From: Amia ocellicauda
Lineage: Eukaryota > Chordata > Actinopteri > Amiiformes > Amiidae
Reading direction: 5' to 3'
DNA: 64,000 nucleotides
NCBI RefSeq assembly: GCF_036373705.1
Contig: NC_089866.1
Location: 6,808,001-6,872,000 of the forward strand
Shown here: in pieces, positions 50,401 to 62,684 of the stretch
Position numbering within the stretch: position 1 is the first letter of the stretch
Layout of the letters: each line of letters starts with the position of its first letter
Position numbers and translations under genes: made by a program
Notes under the pieces: model-generated
The model's database searches: none
What the model was told of the DNA's origin: nothing
What the model saw: only the letters and a program-made list of their open reading frames with translations

Positions 50401-53400
50401 CTGGTAATAAAAATCAGGATATAAAGCAAGGTAATAAATGTTAGTACTTACTTTGCCAGTATCATTTGTTGGCATCTTGGCCAGACAGATGCCAAAGAGT
50501 CTCCCCCAGGCAGCCCCGATCAACAGGGTTGGGATGAAGACTCCTGCCGATACCGTCAGCCCGTAGGTCCAGCAGGCCAGGAAAAAATAGCTCAAAGTGA
50601 AGAGGCCCAGGGTCATGGGGTTATACGAGCCTACAAACACAGCATCAGAGAGGTGAGTGGAGTGAGGGGGTTTATATCATGTTGTATGTTATTTGTTTTT
50701 AACTTGAAGCATCATGAAGCATCTTGAATTATTTTGCAAGCTCATCTTTTGCCCTTTCTCAGTCTCGGCCAACCACAAACGCAATTATCATGGACTACAA
50801 TTGTGTGCTGCACCCAATTTAGATGGGAAAAAAGCTTTGGGTGCAGAAAATAAGGTGACAGAAAGAGATTACATTTCCCATGTCTGCTATATATGGTGGG
50901 GGTGCGGGGGGGGGGACATTGCTGCTTCCTCAGTATTCCAGCAGATGGCAGTGCGGTCTGATCTGTGAGTGAACTACTGAACTGCAGTTCATGACCAGTC
51001 CCTGGGATTCATCACACAAACAATATGGTTTTAAAACAAAAGAACAACCATCTGTTTACAAATGTCCTGTTATTTACATTAAAAAAAAATATATCTCTCT
51101 CGTTCACTTCCTTACATAACAGCAATTACACAGCGGTGTTTCCTGAATGGGACTCAACTCTTATCCCCTTCTAAGCCCGTCTTTGCCATGGCAGGGTACT
51201 GCAGGCGGTGAATAATGGGCACAAAATTGTTCGGGAGCTCGGAGGCTGGGCTTAGATCAAATTCCCAACTGAGCGGCTGCATACTGCACACCTGGGAAAG
51301 TCATCAATTGGCCAAGTCTAAAACACAAGGCTTCCACAGAGAACGTCTTATGTCTGAGTGAATTAACAGCTGCTCTACATCCTGTTCTTATAAATCAACG
51401 GAGATCCACATCTGGCACCTGAAGAGAGGCTATTCAGAAGTCAAAAATAATTGGGGAAATAAAATAAATATATACGATCCACCGACAAAATCACTGCCCA
51501 CTGTACTGTCGACGTACCGCAACAAAAGCAAGAAGCAAAGGGAATTTCTGCAGACCTGGCGGATCGTGAAAGAGGCTTCTGACGCTCTTCTCTGGCGTGT
51601 TGAAGAAGGCCGTCGCCATCGAGTTGTACTCCCCATCGTCGCAGAACAGCTGCATGGCAGGGTCAGACAAACGTTAGTGCAAACGGACTCACTGTGGATA
51701 CGACACTTTATATTACTGACGGCACTCATGCACTTTGGAAACAAACAAACCAAAAAAGGTTACAAATCGGATTTTAAACTGAATCCCTAATAACCAAGGT
51801 AATCGGAGGACTATATTACCCCAGTACAGACACTTGCATGTGCTACTGGTGTTTTGCAAGAGCCACAGACGGCAGATGACGAAAGCGCAGGAGGACAGTA
51901 ATAAAAGGGAATAGAGAAGCACGTTACACAACAGAACATCAGATGCCAATTTTCTTTTATTTAGTGCGTGGTTCTACTATACTTGCGATTTGAGAGTTCA
52001 GTACTGTTTAATTTATTCCAGTATAATGTATAATTTATTCTATTATGCAGTGTTTTACATTTTACATCCACAATATTCAACTTTTGCCCAGGTTTTTAAT
52101 TCTTGCAGTTCCCTTTTTAAGTCTATATCTGTGTTGTTGGATGCAAGCTGCCTTAGATAAAGGTGTGAGGCCCAATACTAGTACAACTACTACCACTGAT
52201 ATAATAATAATAATTATTATTATTATTATTATTATTAATACTAGCCTGGAGGGGGTATTCCACTCTATCTTCCCCGATGGGCTGGCAGTCATCAGAAAAG
52301 TAAATCATCGCGAAGGAAACGGCAGCAGTGACAACCGCTACCAGCATGGCCTCCATCACCTGCAGACACGGCCGATGAATATACCTGGGGGAGGAGCCGA
52401 CAGAGAGAGATCACGCCCTGCACACGCACCCCCTGTACCCAACTTGCTAGTGCTCAGCGTTAACAACACCACCTCTGGGATCTGTCCTCGTCAGGCTGCG
52501 TGAGCCTGTCTGTGACCCTTGGCAAAGTTTCCACACACCAGGAGCGGGTCATATGGAACGGTGTGAACTGGTGTGAAGTAAAGAGTTTGATGTGGAGTGA
52601 CTGCCTCGCCGTTGTAACTCAAATCTATAAGGTCTCCAATGCTTTGGCAATCCAGAGTAGAGAGACTGTATTCATAATAACATTGTATGATTCAAGCTAT
52701 AAAATCTTCCAACAAATCCCCTGGAGACAGAGCAACATTGCACCAATTTCGGCTGTTTTAGCCATTTCCTGTGCAGTAGCCTTGGTCTGGTTTATGAAAC
52801 AGAAGCAACTCTTGGATACCAGTGACACAAAGGCCGAAAAACAAAAGTAATTTATTTCCAACAAGCAGGATAAAGGTGTACCCAAGTCCCCCTGTTGTGA
52901 AAAGATGTACAATAAAACCAGCTATTTTGTCTTGTCTTCCTGTGTGGTTGCCAAGCTCAACAGACCCCACACTCACAGTAATAACACATTCTGTTCCCCT
53001 GATGTGATTAAAACAATTTGCAGAGACAGACAATTTTCTACCAGTGGGTTCAAGCTCTACACTGAATTGTCTTTTTGGTCTTGGATCTGAAAGGAATACT
53101 TTAATGCATAATTGCTTTTCCATGTAAAGTATTTATTCCATGTTTTTGGTGGGTTTTTGAATTAAGGTTTTATTCAGGAAACCCCAAAATGCATTACAAA
53201 ATAATACAAATGAATCAAGTGAGAATCATACCTTATTCTGAAGATTGTCAGCCAGTAGTTTAAGATGTTAAAAAGTGCTCCAAGAGCGCCCCCTATTAAA
53301 AAAACACATACATGTATGTATTACAGACTATAAATTAAGTTGTGAAAAATGTACAGCATTCCATTGTGAATACATTACTCTTGTTAAGGGAATGACCTAC

Positions 53401-56400
53401 AGTAATATAGGCTATATAGGACATGGAAAAAAAAAAAAACATCTCATATGAAGCCCATCAGATCACACACCCACCTGCAGCTCCCATTAGTATGAAGATG
53501 GGAATTTCATAGAGGCTGTACTCCACACTCTAAAAGAGGAAACAGAAACATTGTCGGTCCCCAATCCACAGATTATCCTCCGGGTCATGCCTTACACATA
53601 CAGAGGACAATACATGCGACCTCACACCATAAACAAGCGTCACGTTCATTTACAGACACATATCACTGACATGTGAAGGAGTCTGAGTGGTGTTTTTTTT
53701 AAACGCCACACTGACACACTCAAGTCACATTTTGCAGCTTATTCTGCTTAAATCATTCACAACATGTCTGCGTAAAACCTTATTCAAAGCGCTTGTTTTA
53801 TGTGAACAAGCCAGAAACAAGTTCACTGCAGGATTAATAGAAACCTGAAACTTAAAACTGATCTTGTTAGTGGCAATATATGGAGCATGAAGCAATTCCC
53901 TGTTGTGCCAATAACACAAATAAAAAATGCCCACAATTATTCGGTTTGACATTCTCTGGTCGAAAAAACAAGCACTTGATCTCACTGTTTTTAACAATAG
54001 AAATAGATCAAAGCTCAGTAGATTAGATGTGTGCATTAAATCAGTTTTAAACATGATTCTCTTAGTAATGTACGAATGATTAAGGCAAAATCTTACCTCA
54101 CTCTCAAAACGACCAAAGTTGATGAGACCAGGGCTGGAAAGATCTCCCGGTTTGTGGTGGTACACACTCAGGAAGAAGTTCAGCGTGAAGGTGGAGATCA
54201 TGGAAGCAAAGAACTAAAAATAAAGCGGTTATAACAAGAGTCGGTTGATACATCAAAACGAACCAACAGCATCAGCCAATACAAGAAGAGTATGCATTAT
54301 TATATAAAGACCATGACACGACTCACAATTCTCCAGGTTAACATCTGATTCCAGAAAGAAGCCCCTTCCTCCAAACTGAAAAGTACCCCACCTGAAAGAT
54401 TGGGAGTTTAACATCAACAGGACTTTGGACAGATAAGACCTACTCTGGAGAATATGATTTCGTCATTTTGCTACCTTTCTATTTATACTTTATAATGGTT
54501 TTAAGGTGGAGAAGATATGCAAGCTCGAGATTGCTTAGAATACATTTTATAATAGCACCACTGACGCTTGTATCTCCCCACAGTGGACTAACAGCTAACG
54601 AGTTCCACTAAAATCAACGTGCAGATCGTGTATTGCGAGATTCTAGCCAGTCAAAAAGTGCAGTGAAGTAATTTTCCAGGTGAGTCTCAATGGTGTTGTA
54701 ACACGGTGATCTGCTGTACTTAGCTCCAGTAGTGGAGCTTGTGCAGATTCATGTTTTTAGACATGGAGTTTAGTTCTTTATCTTTAATCTAAGAGAAACA
54801 GAAATCACAGAGCAAGCAAACAGGGACTGCCTAAGAGCAGCAGTGAAAAGGGGGAAGTTGTTTCTGCTGGACTGCTTTTGGTGCTTCAGAAATGTGTTTT
54901 GGTGGACAGCTGCCTTCAAAGACCCTTGCCTCACATTAAGAATGGCCTGAGACAGAGCCCGACTATTTCAATTTGAGAGCAGTCAGTTTTAAAGGATAGC
55001 CACCACATAGGGCAGGGGTCGGGGGTGATCGGGGTCTTACCAACTGGAGCACCAAAGGCGGCAGAGACTCCCGCAGCTGCTCCTGCCGACACAAAATCCC
55101 GCTTCTCTGTGTCTCGGCGGAAATACTCAAAGATCTGTTAAACAATGTATAAAAGGTGAGTCTGAGGGGGAAGGGAAACATAATCCAGATACGCACTTAA
55201 GGGGGATCATAACATCACATGTCAATTACACACAAAAATGACATGATGCTTTTGGTTTTAAAGCAGCTGCCCACAAACCTTAAAATCCCTCTTGAGTGAC
55301 GTACTCCTGCCCTGGGAAATACCAGCCGCCACCACAGCTCCTGAGTGAATCATTGGTCCTTCCTGGGATTCAAATAATACAAAAATAATACATTCATCAA
55401 TAAGATTTGAATAGATTAATGTATTTATTTCTTGGCAGATACCCTTATCTAAGGTGACTCATTTTGAAATACAAAACTACAAATAAACAGTACAAAATTA
55501 CAAATCAAAACTACTACAACCTTCCCCACAGCGAGTCCACCGGCGACAGAGCAGATGACTCCGCAGACTTTAACCACGAGGGTCTGCAAAGAAAGAAAAA
55601 TCCCTTGAACATATACCAGGGGCCCAGAATTGTTCTGACAAAATGTGGTGAATTAAGCGGACCGTACCTTCAGACGCACCACACGCGGGACTTTCACTCC
55701 ATTGAGGTAGCACTTTATCTGCGGTATCCCACTCCCAGCCGCGATGGGCTTAAAAAGAAGAGAAAAGGAGGGAGATTGAATCAAGGAGTGTGACAGGCAT
55801 CTTTTCCCAAACTGTAATCGATGCACCATCACCAAAAAAAAAAAAAAAAAAAAACGGTGGGTCACCAATACTATGCAAAGACAAACAGTGAGGATTGGGA
55901 ACATTGTCTTAAGGAAAGAACATTACCTCAAAAAAGGCCACGATCACAGAGCCAAACATGACGAAGATGGCATTCAGAGCCGCCCAGAGAATCAGGGATA
56001 TCGACAGACCGCCCACTTCGGTGAATTTCTCAATACCTGAATGACTGGTCAAGAAAAACATTCCAGGGTGCGAGGCTGTGGTACACATAATATCACACGA
56101 TATCATGGCACATACCGGGGCAGAACGCAAGATGGGTTCTTATGCGCCACTAGAGAATATCTGGCGGTGTACAGAATTATATGAATGCGCTTATGAAGAA
56201 CTCTGTAGGAAGTTACAGTCACTGCACCAAAAGAAAAAGGATACTCTTTTTGACCACGTCATATTTCACGCCGGCCAATTTCTCCACCACGATGTCTATG
56301 AAGCAGGCAATGAGTCCCGTCAGGATGCCAATCAAGGCGCACACTATCCATCGGCTGATCTCCAGCAGTCGGAAACCCTGGAGCAACAACACAAGACTTA

Positions 56401-56969
56401 TTATACATCATACGAATAGGTCATATACTATAATTGAATTTGTTTTCAAATTGAAAATCTAAGCGATCTTATTCCAGTGTGCTAAAACAGTGCTGTAATA
56501 TACTTGTTTGATCCACTATCGGCTTCATTTACCATTTGGCTCATGCGCCGCTCCTCTTCCAAAAACAGCTGATTCTCACTGTTGTCATAATCAAGGCTCT
56601 GAAAGCAGGGGAAAAAACACAGGGAGGCTTTAATTCAACACTGCATAGCTACTTTTCTGCATGGGAAAGGTCAGTCCAGGTTTATCAGACTTCCCTTGTG
56701 ATTACTGCCCTGTAATGAACATGAAAACACACATGCGGTGATGCAGGATCTGTTCTCACTGGGGCTTGCTTGGGAAAAGCACATCCGTCTCTCTTCAGTA
56801 CTGACACAGACCCCCTTATCGGGCCTGGGAGCAAGGGGTGTGCTGTTCAAACAGTCACTCATACTTTCAACTCTTTAACCCCAAAGTGTGAGTTGCACAA
56901 GGACACGACACAAATATTTTGAATTGCTTGGTTTATTTCGAATTGGTATGATAAACATTAAAAAAATCC

Positions 56970-57001
<32 letters not shown>

Positions 57002-60000
57002 TATATTAAAGGACATACAGAAAACATACTGGACTACTCAAAGTGTGATTTATGTATGTATGCCTTTATTTATTTTTTAATTACCTCATATTTGAGTGAA
57101 AGGAGCTTTTCGTTGTGAGGAATTTCCTTGGGTCGGCCCAATATAGTATCCTGCACATAATTGCAGAGAAAGAAAACAAACATCAAGACAAATAAACAAC
57201 TGGCAAAAATAAAACTATTCAATTGGCTTAACAGAGATACATTATATACTGGACATGATACACAAACCCCACTCAAAACCCTTGAACCAATTAAAATGTG
57301 TAGAAGACAAGACCCCATTAGGAATCCGGTATAGTGCATTTACTGTAAAAGGCTCTATGTGAGCAAGAACAATTAGTGCTTAATAATCATCTGTGGTTGA
57401 AAAAATGTCAGCCATCTATCTATACCATCAGAACATTTTTTAACTATAAGTACTAAATGAGGCCCAGCCTATTGCAAACCTATTTCAACACAAATATTGA
57501 CCTCAAAGGCAATGGTATCAATCACACACATGTACAAACTTGGTTTTACATCAACCACAGATAAGACAGTTAACAAATACTGGACTCCCTCTGTGGTCAA
57601 CAAAAAAACAGAACAAACTGTTTCAGACTTGCCGGGAGTGGTTTCTGCACAGAATATTATAAAATGGATAAAAAGCCTTCCCCCCCCCCTACATAGGCCT
57701 CGATCCTTAAAGATAAATGGGGAATAGATTTTGAATTCTTCTAGAAACATGATCAATGGCCCTTCAACTGTAAATCAGAAATGAAAAATTCCTGAGTATA
57801 GATTTAGAAATGAATAGTGGACTATACTAAGGGGGGAGTAACTATAGTTCTTACTGTTGGTCATACCTCATCCTCTGTGATGTCTTCCTCTAGATCCACG
57901 GTGCTCAGCCTTCCTATGCGAAACATGCCTGTATCTGACACCTACCAAACAGAAACAAGATCATTTAAATGACCCATTGCTTCACAACAGAAAACAAATG
58001 CCCAAGTTTGCAGAAAACTTTCGTATATTTGGAAACATTTCACTCTGAAGCCATACCACATAACCTTCTGTTTGCATTCACAACACTGCAAAAAAGTGAA
58101 CATTAATAAAAAAATAAATCAAAAAAAGCTAAACAGTTATCCGTTATACTTATTTACTGACTGTACTTTAAAATGTAATTGGTGGGTCAACTGAGGCATG
58201 CTGTTTTATTGCAATACTGACTGTGAGCAGAGAAGGAGTCACTACAGGCCGTTCCTTATTTGGAAAATATATTTATTTATACATCAGGTTTTCTTACAGT
58301 AAGGAAAAAATTCAACCTCTGACTATTCTCTGACCATTAATGGAAAAAGCTAATGCCACTGTCTGATAGCCAGCTTCTGCTGTAGTCTAAAACCGTTGTG
58401 GGAAACCTCAGTTTATCACACAGACAATTGTAGACTTTTTAAAGCCTGGTGATATTGGCCAACGCACAGCATGAAACTCTTCATTAAAACAGTTACCATG
58501 GCTGTCATTTGTGGAAATTGAACCTAATATGTGCCTAGTATTCGGCTTTATCTTTAAATAAGAATGTGCAAGCTTACAGCACGAAAAGCCGATCACAGAG
58601 AAAATAAATGGACAAATGCCTTTGTGGAGGATTACTGATTTATGTGCTGTGTGGTTCTTAAGGTACAGTGCCCACCGAAGTGAAAACTCAGGCTGTGTGC
58701 AGAGACCTGAGGCAGTTCAAGATGGGAATGAACAATGACAATATCCTTCATTTATGTATACATTTATTCTGCACACAACAGTACATTTGTCTGAAACTGT
58801 ACCAGATGGTCTATTATCTGATAAATGGAGACACCACAATGTTATGGTTAAACTGCTTGTGTGATGTAGTTTCAGTTAGGTAAAAGTCTCCAATCTAGCA
58901 CAGATTTTCTACTTCCTTGTTTTAATCTCATGATAGTAACCTCAACCAAATGAAGGTCTTAATACTTAAACAACAGCCAACCGCCTTACATAAATAATAG
59001 AAAACCATTACACTTTACAGTTGTGATTGTGTTGACTAATCAGTGCCGGCCACAGTCTGTACTGGGGAGGGTCAGCATAAAAGCAACAGTACATTTTAAT
59101 ATTTCTTATATTTCTTGTTAGGAAAAAAATATATCCTTGTCCTGAATTAATCAAATCAGCAGAAGAAAATTGTAATGATGAATTGCTACAAAACAGAAAA
59201 TACAACTTTACAAAATGTAGAACATGGCGTTATATTAAAAGTGAAACTAAGCTCTACTACAGGAACAAGAAACAAGGAAGGCCTTTTTCTGTTGCAAGAC
59301 AGCAGGGCACATTGCCAGTCTGATCCAACCTGTTTGAGAGCGTGGGAGCACAGAATCAGCTTTTCAGAAAAACATTTTGATATTTATAGTACCTTCCCAT
59401 TCTGCTGCACTAGCTTTTGGCTTGTTATGGCACAGAAATTAGTTCTGGAGTTATCAATTACAAGCCTAAATAATAGCATAGTAAATCTGTTGTACTGAAG
59501 GATGTCTTTGAAGAAATTAAGCAATAAAACAGAACGAAAACCATGATTATGATGCATCAAATCCATTAACAGCTGGTTTCCCGCAAGTGTTATCAACTAA
59601 TGTGCACCGTAGTGCAAACACTTGCAGTACAAAATTCTTTCCATGGAATTAACATTTTGTAGGGCTTTTAACAAATTAAACATAACCGATATAATCAGAT
59701 ATTCTTGCACTACAACTCAAAAACACTCAAGGACAAAATAAAAAGATACTGCTGGTTTACATTATGATGTAAAGTAAACCCAGAGCTTCACAATGATGTT
59801 TTCAACTGAACACATTTTGACATGCTCACAGAAAACCCCTGCCCCTTTGCAAACTGGAGGCGAGAGGAGTGTGTGAAGGCCCGATAATGATTGATTTTAT
59901 TTTTCATTTTCCCTTCCTCTGGAATGTATACCACATATCATGCATGTAAACTCTCTGTCCTCTTGCAGTGATAGAATGCAAAGAAGGTCAAAGACACGCA

Positions 60001-62265
60001 TTTTCAGCTAATGGATAAGATGTAGTTTGTATACCTTTAAGCTAAAATCAAACAATGAAGTAACGGTCTGTCATGTTTCTTCCTGGGGGGTTTCTCAGTA
60101 CGTCCACTCCAATATACTGGGCCACTGTGTTGAGGATGTGAGTTCTGGGAGATGGCCGATGTGCTGAGGGGATGTACAATGTGACATCTCATCATATGAG
60201 CATGCATCTCCCTGTCTGTCTCTGTAAAGGAGCAATGTAGCCAAAATAAACTCACTACTGATGTATGACGCACAAACTGCTCCACTGATGGCTTTTTCTT
60301 GTGCTATTGTATTTTTTTCCTCCTTTCAATGATTATCACCTTCTACTCATCCACTTGCAGATGCCATTTACCTTTCACACTTTGTAAGTCTGTACAGTTC
60401 CCTGTACATTTATAATACAAGTGTGTTATTGAATGTGTGTTTAGTGAATGATAAAGCATTAGCCACATAAAAAATGTAATATAACTAAATCTATGCAAAA
60501 CCTTAGCACTGTATTCAATCACTGATGGCAAGAACAATAAATGTATCTGTCCCTATCTCTCCTTCCACCTAAACACACAGTAAGTGAAGATGAACACTGA
60601 GTATTGCATTTTTAAACTACATTCTACATTTCAAAAAGACAACACAGATGCCTTTGTGTTTACTTATATAAGCTTAACAACCAGAATCAATACGTTACTG
60701 AATCTCTGCATCAAAAAAAGCACAATATATAGACTAACTGAGTTAGCAGGCAATAGGATCACATCTTCTATACATGGAAACGGTCTAGGGGATAAAAGGA
60801 AGAGCTAAAGAAAGATCTAGTCCAGAATCATGCAAACAGTTGTATCCCTGCCAACATACACAGAGCTATAATGGTAATGAAGCCATGTGATGACACATGA
60901 ATTCATCCTTTGAACAATATACAACCCAGCAAACTCATGATCACAGACATAATGTTTATTACTGTAATGCATGCACGAAGGAGAGGTTTCTCTTTAGATA
61001 ACGAACAACACTTTTGTCTGAGTCTGAGATCTGTCCAACCTAGGTGCATAACTTGGGATCACTCAGCTGCAAGAACCAGAAATTCAAACTGGAAAGATGA
61101 TGATGATGATGATGATGGGCTAACAGTTCGTCCAACTGATCTACTATTATTAAGGAAGGGCCTTTCTGAATTGACTAAGCTCTCCAAAAAGTAGAACCTC
61201 CTTTATCTCCTTTGTCTTACTGACTGGGCTTTCCACAGAGTCTTTCTTTGCAGTAACTGAATTGCAAAAAGAATAGGGGTGGGTGTGGATGTTGTTGTTT
61301 TTTTTTCTTTAAACTGTTTGGTTCACTTCCCAAACTATACAGACATGCAGAAACACTCACAATCCAGCCGTTGCAACACAAAAACAGTCAAAATGCAGAG
61401 CGTCCTTTCATTTGTATCTGTCTTTTAAAGTCTTTCTTCTTCTTTTTTAAGAGTTTCAAAATGATTTCTCTGAGCTCTAGTAATTACTGTAGGGAAATGC
61501 TGTGTTGTTTCAATTGATCAGTTATGTTTGGAATGCTATAGGAAGCAATTATTAGTTTCTTATAAAAATGAATTACCATCACTAAACTGTCCAAACTAAA
61601 AGTTCAATGTTTCAGGAATGCCACTTATCGCACCCTGAAATAGTCTACATTGTATTCATTGTGCAGCATGTCATTGTGAAACGTGTGCAGGTGTGAAAAC
61701 ACAAACTCATGCTGAACTATCAGTGCTGATGTCCTAAAAAAGCACGTCTGGTCTTTTCATATTGACGGATCGATCACTTATAAGATCGCTTTTGTCAGAG
61801 GTAAGGAAGAGGAACTAAGTGTGAAGGCAACAGACCTGGACTTAACAGTGACGGACATTTCATAAATGGGTGACTCAACAATTTTGCTCAAGAGAGTTAA
61901 TCAAACAGTCTTGATCGATCGCAGATGTGAAAATGAGAAAGCATCCTGGAGACCACAGTGTGAGACGGTTTCAGGGTTCAGACCCAACAATCATGCTGTT
62001 CATCTTCTGGCCAAGAAACGTCAACAGACACTGACTGGCAGGTTGTCCCCGCAGTGTATCGCTCAACTGTGCAAAGATGTCCTAATGCAAGTGTTGCTAT
62101 CGGGCTTCTTCATGTCATAGGTATTAATATCGCCTTCTGCTGTATAGTTACCCGTCTGGGGGATCTCACCGCTCCACCGGTGCCGTTCAGAAGCGGGGTG
62201 CCCTCCCCCGGGGCCGAGTCCTCGTCACGGCTGGACCACGACACTTTCTTGGTAATATTGGCCAT
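47446..62265 (-). CDS. CLCN7: Lysosomal 2Cl-/H+ exchanger ClC-7
   Basis: ClC-7 with its beta subunit OSTM1 exchanges chloride for protons in lysosomes and the osteoclast ruffled border. Twenty-five coding exons, all phase-compatible, give 793 residues (human 805): 62265-62170, 57941-57867, 57150-57085, 56598-56533, 56377-56245, 56036-55927, 55748-55668, 55583-55521, 55362-55279, 55134-55041, 54391-54327, 54213-54097, 53529-53475, 53292-53232, 52384-52246, 51649-51556, 50630-50452, 50251-50200, 49848-49721, 49346-49261, 49085-48953, 48500-48441, 48326-48150, 48031-47951, 47532-47446. Visible are GSGIP (187-191), gating Glu231 in GKEGP, proton Glu298 in [14 protein letters not shown] (496-500), and C-terminal CBS domains from about 600. 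Exon 15 uses a GC donor (CAG|GCTAGT). Exon 1 keeps one dileucine sorting motif (EGTPLL). Sequence matches ClC-7, not ClC-6. Confidence 0.97.
50270..50294. repeat. (GA)n microsatellite in CLCN7 intron
   Basis: About 12 GA units lie just upstream, on the minus strand, of the acceptor of CLCN7 exon 18 (50251-50200), so the exon has a CT-repeat close to its polypyrimidine tract. Confidence 0.9.
50938..50951 (+). promoter_or_regulatory. CTCF-like motif inside CLCN7
   Basis: CCAGCAGATGGCAG matches the CTCF core consensus at every constrained position. It is in the intron between CLCN7 exons 16 and 17, next to a G-run. Occupancy is not shown by sequence. Confidence 0.4.
52120..52245 (+). repeat. 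SINE-like repeat end with AAT/ATT run abutting CLCN7 exon 15 donor
   Basis: The segment reads GCTGCCTTAGATAAAGGTGT and then, after about 40 bp, an ATA/ATT triplet run reaching 52240. This is the reverse-complement form of the GGCAGACGCCCTTATCC repeat at 15541. Its triplet tail begins within about six bases of the exon 15 donor (exon border 52246/52245). Confidence 0.6.
55425..55475 (-). repeat. Fragment of the GGCAGA...CTTATC dispersed repeat
   Basis: TTGGCAGATACCCTTATCTA at 55433 is a degenerate copy of the repeat core at 15541, in a CLCN7 intron. Boundaries are approximate. Confidence 0.5.
55834..55854. repeat. Poly-A run in CLCN7 intron
   Basis: Twenty-one A residues lie about 85 bp upstream, on the minus strand, of the acceptor of the exon at 55748-55668. 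It reads as poly-T in the transcript. Confidence 0.9.
56971..56993. repeat. (TA)n microsatellite in CLCN7 intron
   Basis: A TA run is followed directly by a T-run. It lies between CLCN7 exons at 57150-57085 and 56598-56533. Confidence 0.9.
57942..62169 (-). other. CLCN7 intron 1, 4.2 kb, no gene seen
   Basis: This is the largest CLCN7 intron. It holds a GAT triplet run at 61095-61117 but no coding frame with recognisable features on either strand and no clear transposon. First introns often carry regulatory DNA; none is identifiable here. Confidence 0.6.
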
Positions 62266-62684
62266 GGTTCCCAGGAGCAGGGTCTCGGTGCTGCCCTGTG
62301 TATGTGTTGCCGTTTCCCCCCTTTAATGTTTGCAATGTTTCCGCAGCACTCCTTCCCGTCAGTTTTCATATGACTCCCATATCACAGGGAATCCCATGAC
62401 GAAGAAGGAAAAAGCACTTAGCTTCTACGGAGAGCCGTAGAGGACAAAAAACATGTGTCAACTGAGAATTCTGGGAAATGTAGTTCGACTCCGTTAAAGT
62501 GTGACGTATTACATTATATTATATTATATTATATAGGGAATAGTACTTCGAACTGTTGATTTCCAGTCGCAAATGCAATTTAGCAGGAGATGGAGTGGGG
62601 GATAACTATTACATTAGGCTACCTTATAGGAATATTCAGAGTTACCATATATAAACGTTATTCAATTATATTTTAAAATATATA
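62266..62684 (-). promoter_or_regulatory. CLCN7 promoter region with ZNF143-type motif
   Basis: Read on the minus strand, 62484-62466 is ACTACATTTCCCAGAATTC, very close to the ZNF143/Staf site found in many housekeeping promoters. It lies about 200 bp upstream of the start codon, beside a GC-rich first exon. No TATA box and no CACGTG lysosomal-gene (CLEAR) site is evident here. A (TATAT)n-like pentanucleotide run at about 62515-62535 separates this region from the transposon. Confidence 0.5.

Noticed and set aside
52045..52503. Open frame of 152 codons with a poly-isoleucine stretch
   Set aside because: It runs through the ATT microsatellite and antisense to CLCN7 exon 15, so it is not a gene.
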